Source: Tubiluchus corallicola (Eukaryota; Priapulida; Priapulimorpha; Priapulimorphida; Tubiluchidae). From it: a DNA stretch of 64,000 nt. A model generated the notes under the pieces. That model was not told the origin of the DNA. It saw nothing but the letters and a program-made list of their open reading frames with translations, and did not search any database. The stretch covers positions 1 to 64,000 of the forward strand of contig JAQGDQ010002367.1 in the NCBI GenBank assembly GCA_030141605.1, written 5' to 3'. Below, one piece after another: positions 60,366 through 64,000 of this stretch (positions are counted from its first letter, which is position 1; every line of letters begins with the position of its first letter). The position numbers and the translations under genes were made by a program.

Positions 60366-60922
60366 AGTTGGCATTATTCTTTTGGATACTGAATCTCTGA
60401 TTAGTATACACTTAAATGGTAGTGCCCTACTAAACCACGACCAAAATGTCGTCATGTTTGATATTGTTCGAACATACATAAAAATACTCGTTGATTCGTT
60501 TATTAATGTGGGACATTTTATGCTTTTGCTTATTAGTACGTAACGTTTTACTAATGTACGTATTTACATTGTATATTAATCTATTTCTATGCTTTTCGTC
60601 TTCAATAGTTACACCACCTGTATACCATTTCTTCTTCCCGAGGCCTCTTCATCAGTGGTAACTGTGGCCAAAAATTATTTGGTACTAATAAAAATATGGT
60701 TATATAAAAAACAATGCTGTAAGGAAACAACAATGCATTACGTTAACGTAATAGTCCGGTCTGTTAAGGCCAATTTTTGATGGAATGGGGACTGACTGGA
60801 TACAGTTACGAACATTCAGGAATGAATCATTTGGTCATTCTAACAGTGTTTTGGACATTTTTATAAAATTTTGCGTTTTGGTCCGCTACCCGGCACACTA
60901 GAATGTCAAGAAATAGTGCTTA
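60366..60922. other. Spacer, no supported gene
   Basis: Only short, unrecognised frames. Confidence 0.5.
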
Positions 60923-61243
60923 GTGTCTAATCCTTACACAAACATTTCTGCTGAACAATCCCCGCCGCTTGAAAGACACAGTATTTTTTATGACAAAAAC
61001 AGCTCATTTGCTAGTGTAAATGAAACCCAAAAATATATATTTTGCAAGAAAAATAAAAGCTTGGAAAGTCTGCCGGCTACACAGAATGCACTAATCCAGC
61101 ATACAAAACGTGCTGTCTATCAAGTATTTGGCCGAAAAGCGATCACCCTGAAGAAAAGTCTCCATTACCAGTCGTATGCATGTTCCCTATACGTTGTAAC
61201 GAAGAAGTTGATGACCTCATTATTATCGGCAATAAAGGCATAG
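60923..61243 (+). pseudogene. Fragment of an uncharacterised conserved invertebrate sequence
   Basis: The 106-codon frame contains 'FYDKNSSFASVNETQKYIFC' and 'LESLPATQNALIQHTKRAVY'. From memory, similar strings ('LPPT..AL..H..RA.YQAG') occur in many uncharacterised animal proteins, often in multicopy, transposon-like settings. I cannot confirm this here. Similarity stops after 'KRAVYQ', where other family members, as I recall, continue with a Trp/Gly segment, so the copy appears truncated or frameshifted. Function unknown. Confidence 0.4.
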
Positions 61244-62580
61244 ATGACGCCATAAGGTGGTGACACTTAACGTTTAATACACTTTTCATGTCTTTTAGTA
61301 ATTTATTAGTAATCATTTACTGATTTTGCCATAATTAACAATAAAGCCTTTAATGACGTCACTACCAGCAAACTAGCTATTGGGCAAAAAAACTAAGCAT
61401 CAATTTTTCACTTTTTATCATCATTTGATATATTTTTTGTTTATTAAAGCTTACCCGGCCATTAACTTCGCAAGTAAAGTAGCCTTGATATGATTGGGAC
61501 AGGGTGCTGACGACGTCATAATCCCGTATAATCGTTCATAATCGTTCATGGCACTCAGACTGAATGTAAATTGCTTAGTATAGGTAATTAGCACACTTTG
61601 CATGAATATAGATGATATATATGACAAAAAATTAAGATTATCTAAATTTGGAACATATGAAAGGGGTGCAGATAACGTCATCACTGCCCGTGCCGTACAA
61701 CTTACACCCAAAATCCTTGTAGCAAATGGCCTATTAGTGCATTATACATTTCGTCACATTTTATGGCTTCGCTTGTAAGTTATGTATAAATATTTGATGT
61801 TATGAAATGGTGAGAGGGTACTAATGATTCATAATTTTATAAAATGCCCAAACGCTGTTAAAATGGTCCAAGTAAACTCCTGAAAGTTTGGCAGCTGTAT
61901 CCAGTTATTTCTCTTTTTCCCGATGATAGACCAGACTATTGATTTTGTGAAACGGATATAGGGAAACCGATGACGTAATTTGGTCATTTCGTGTGTTCCC
62001 AAGGTCACTGTCGCATTACAAAGTGAAAGCATCTTATTTGATGCATTCATGCGTCGCGGCTTTCACACTTGCGATCACGTAAATACGTGCAAAAGCCGCA
62101 AAGCAAAGATCATATTATATGCGTAATAATGATAACATTAACAAACAGCTAAGTTACTCATAGCATAGCCATTATGAAGTAAGAAATTTTAATAAGGCAA
62201 GGCATATATTTGAAGTCGTCAAACTGTTAGTGACCAGGAAAAGATGGTCAATTCCTGGGTCGCCGAAAAATAGGCCAATGGAATATTATAATGGTAATAA
62301 TAGATAATATATAATATATAATGGTAATAATAGACTCGATAACAGAACAATAATAACAGAATGACAGACCAGTACAAATGTATACGGATGACGAGAATGA
62401 ATACTGGATTTTTAGAAAATGATTATAATGTGCAAGTTAAAATTATTACCAGCCATTAGCTAGTATAGATAGACGAAAATTTAAAGACTGCTATCAGAGG
62501 AACAAAGATAAGTGGTTAAGACGAAATAAATAGGACAGATAGCAGCAAATAGAAGTTCTGATGATAATAAAAGGTTGGGA
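61244..62580. other. Spacer with several ACGTCA-like sites, no supported gene
   Basis: No coding pattern is visible. The palindrome TGACGTCA occurs at 61,354-61,361, and close variants at about 61,509-61,518, 61,674-61,681 and 61,971-61,978. Short AT-rich tandem repeats lie near 62,280-62,340. Confidence 0.45.
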
Positions 62581-64000
62581 AGAGATAGTTGTTTAAAGAA
62601 CAACATTAAATCTACACGTTCAATGGACTACAGAGCAGAAGTAATTAAGGACAATGATGACAGAGCAAAATTAGTAGTCACATTAGAAAGTGAAGATATA
62701 CCTTTTTGCAAAGTTAAGATAGGCCAAAAGTGACAACCTACATTAATAGACTCAAGCGTGGCTATTAACGTTATTGAAGAAAAACTTTTTAGTGCATTGC
62801 CAAAAAACTTAAAAGGTCGAGTACAGCCACCCAACCGAGACTTAACATTGAATACAGCAATGAAACATGTTGCTAACTTAATCGGGCAGATTGTTTTACC
62901 AGTAGAAATTGGTCAGGACACCTTTCATTTACTTTTTCACATAGAAGAGCAAATAGCGAAACCATTGATTTTGGGAAATACATTTTTTCATAAATCAGGA
63001 GCAATTTTAGATATTGCTAATTCTCTTTTGTTTATCGATTTGGAGGTTGTTCGTTTTTCTTCTCTGGATAAGCTACATCATGATTTGACTTTCTTTATCA
63101 AGGCTCATGAGAAAATTATTCTTCAGAGTAAAACGGATGTTCTTGTTAAAGCTTATGTAGGAGGTGTGAGAAACTTCAACAGGAATACTACACGTTTGTT
63201 CATTAACTTCATTGCCAATTTTTAAGCAAGATAATGATTGTCAAGCTGTTCCAGTAGTGGTCAAACACAGAAGAGGCTTAATTTGTATCCCTATGTTGAA
63301 TATTGGATCAGATTTTGTCGAAAGGGGAAGTAATTGTGATTGCGAATCCAGCACCAAAACATTATTGCTATCAAGTGTCAAAATCATTAGAGTGCACTTC
63401 AATTACGGAAAGAATTCCCGAGATTTACTGTAAATTATTGAAGAAAGTTGTAAGAGTTCTGCTATTGATAAAGCTCAGAGAGTATCACGTCAATTTAAAT
63501 TCAATGAAAAGATTTCCATTATTGCTAATCAATCGAGAAAATCATCCTAGAGACAAACTTATGTAGATGTTATGATGCAAACAAGGAAGAATCCTATTAT
63601 GACGAATCGTTTTCACAAAAAAATTGGGAGACGAAAAAGAGATACCAGCCGCAAGATGTAAGAGTATATGATGGAAGACCAGGCAAAACACAAGTTGTTT
63701 TTCATGATAGACCAAAATCGCGTATATACTATCAACAATGATTGGCAGAATAAAAAAAGACACATATCAGAATTGAGAAGACGCAATTAGAGAAGAGCCG
63801 AGAAAAAGATTTTGGTGAGAGGGTTACTCACAGTGAAGATTAACGGATTAGTACAAGAACTACTGCTAGACAATATAAAAAATTTATATCTAATATGTCT
63901 TCTAGATAGAGTTAAGAAACTCATTATCGCTGAAAGAGATTGTTTTACAAGTAAAGATAAAGATTTAGTGGGAACAACAGAGGCAGAATTTAAAATACGT
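62581..64000 (+). mobile_element. Ty3-like retrotransposon pol remnant: protease and linker towards RT (runs off the window)
   Basis: In one frame from 62,581: a polar Gag-end or pre-protease stretch, a TGA at 62,731-62,733, then the protease. It shows 'LIDSSVAINVIEEKLF' (active-site region, D-S-S where D-T/S-G is normal) and 'KPLILGNTFFHKSGAILD' (the I-L-G signature of retropepsins). Its open part is 62,758-63,225. Beyond it, in changed frames, lie the usual linker and, at the very end (63,923-64,000), 'RDCFTSKDKDLVGTTEAEF', which in Ty3-like Pol directly precedes the reverse transcriptase. The element therefore continues to the right. The stop, the frameshifts and the altered active site mean it is inactive at least here. 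Confidence 0.7.

Overview
The window looks like repeat-dominated nuclear DNA of an invertebrate animal. Three things support this. There is no dense bacterial-type gene layout. The mobile elements are of eukaryotic types: several non-LTR (LINE) lineages, a Penelope-like element, Ty3-like pol and gag pieces, and a BEL/Pao element with recognisable LTRs (BEL/Pao is known only from animals). The only plausible host coding sequence is split by intron-like splice signals. I cannot name the species or phylum from the sequence alone.

Layout. (1) 1-26,810 is a tandem satellite already running at the left edge. Monomers of about 184-208 bp (three main subtypes) form a roughly 600-bp trimer, and longer multi-kb higher-order units (about 1,205 and 1,412 bp) recur with very high similarity. 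(2) 26,811-29,967 is a 3.16-kb RTE-like LINE (apurinic-type endonuclease plus reverse transcriptase) inserted into the satellite. It is bounded by an 8-bp target-site duplication, and an uninterrupted copy of the same site exists at about 14,491. It is disabled by an endonuclease Asp-to-Val change, a frameshift and an in-frame stop. (3) 29,968-33,106 is more satellite, regular at first and then degrading into an irregular edge. (4) 33,107-35,580 is the 5' part of a Ty3-like LTR retrotransposon on the minus strand (leader/LTR, gag, zinc knuckle, start of protease), cut off where the satellite begins.

(5) 35,600-62,500 is a graveyard of nested, decayed elements in AT-rich DNA: plus-strand LINE remnants (35.8-38.4, 40.6, 45.9-46.6 and 52.4-53.9 kb), minus-strand LINE remnants (45.3-45.9, 46.6-47.5, 51.5-51.8, 57.7-58.1 and 59.0-59.9 kb), a Penelope-like element (about 47.5-48.8 kb), and a BEL/Pao element with both LTRs (53,890-59,045) that has lost its reverse-transcriptase core. 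Also present are a dispersed 15-bp minisatellite at three places, a 220-bp CT microsatellite, and a two-copy repeat family, one copy of which carries a 40-bp perfect hairpin arm. (6) 62,581-64,000 is the protease and the linker leading to reverse transcriptase of another Ty3-like element (plus strand), running off the right edge.

The only candidate host gene signal is a pair of minus-strand open exons (49,823-49,673 and 40,181-39,786). Both have good splice sites and their intron phases match, so they could be neighbouring exons of one gene whose roughly 9.5-kb intron is filled with the elements above. No RNA genes, CRISPR arrays or intact mobile-element ORFs were found. Many short open frames inside the satellite are by-products of repetition and are not annotated as genes.
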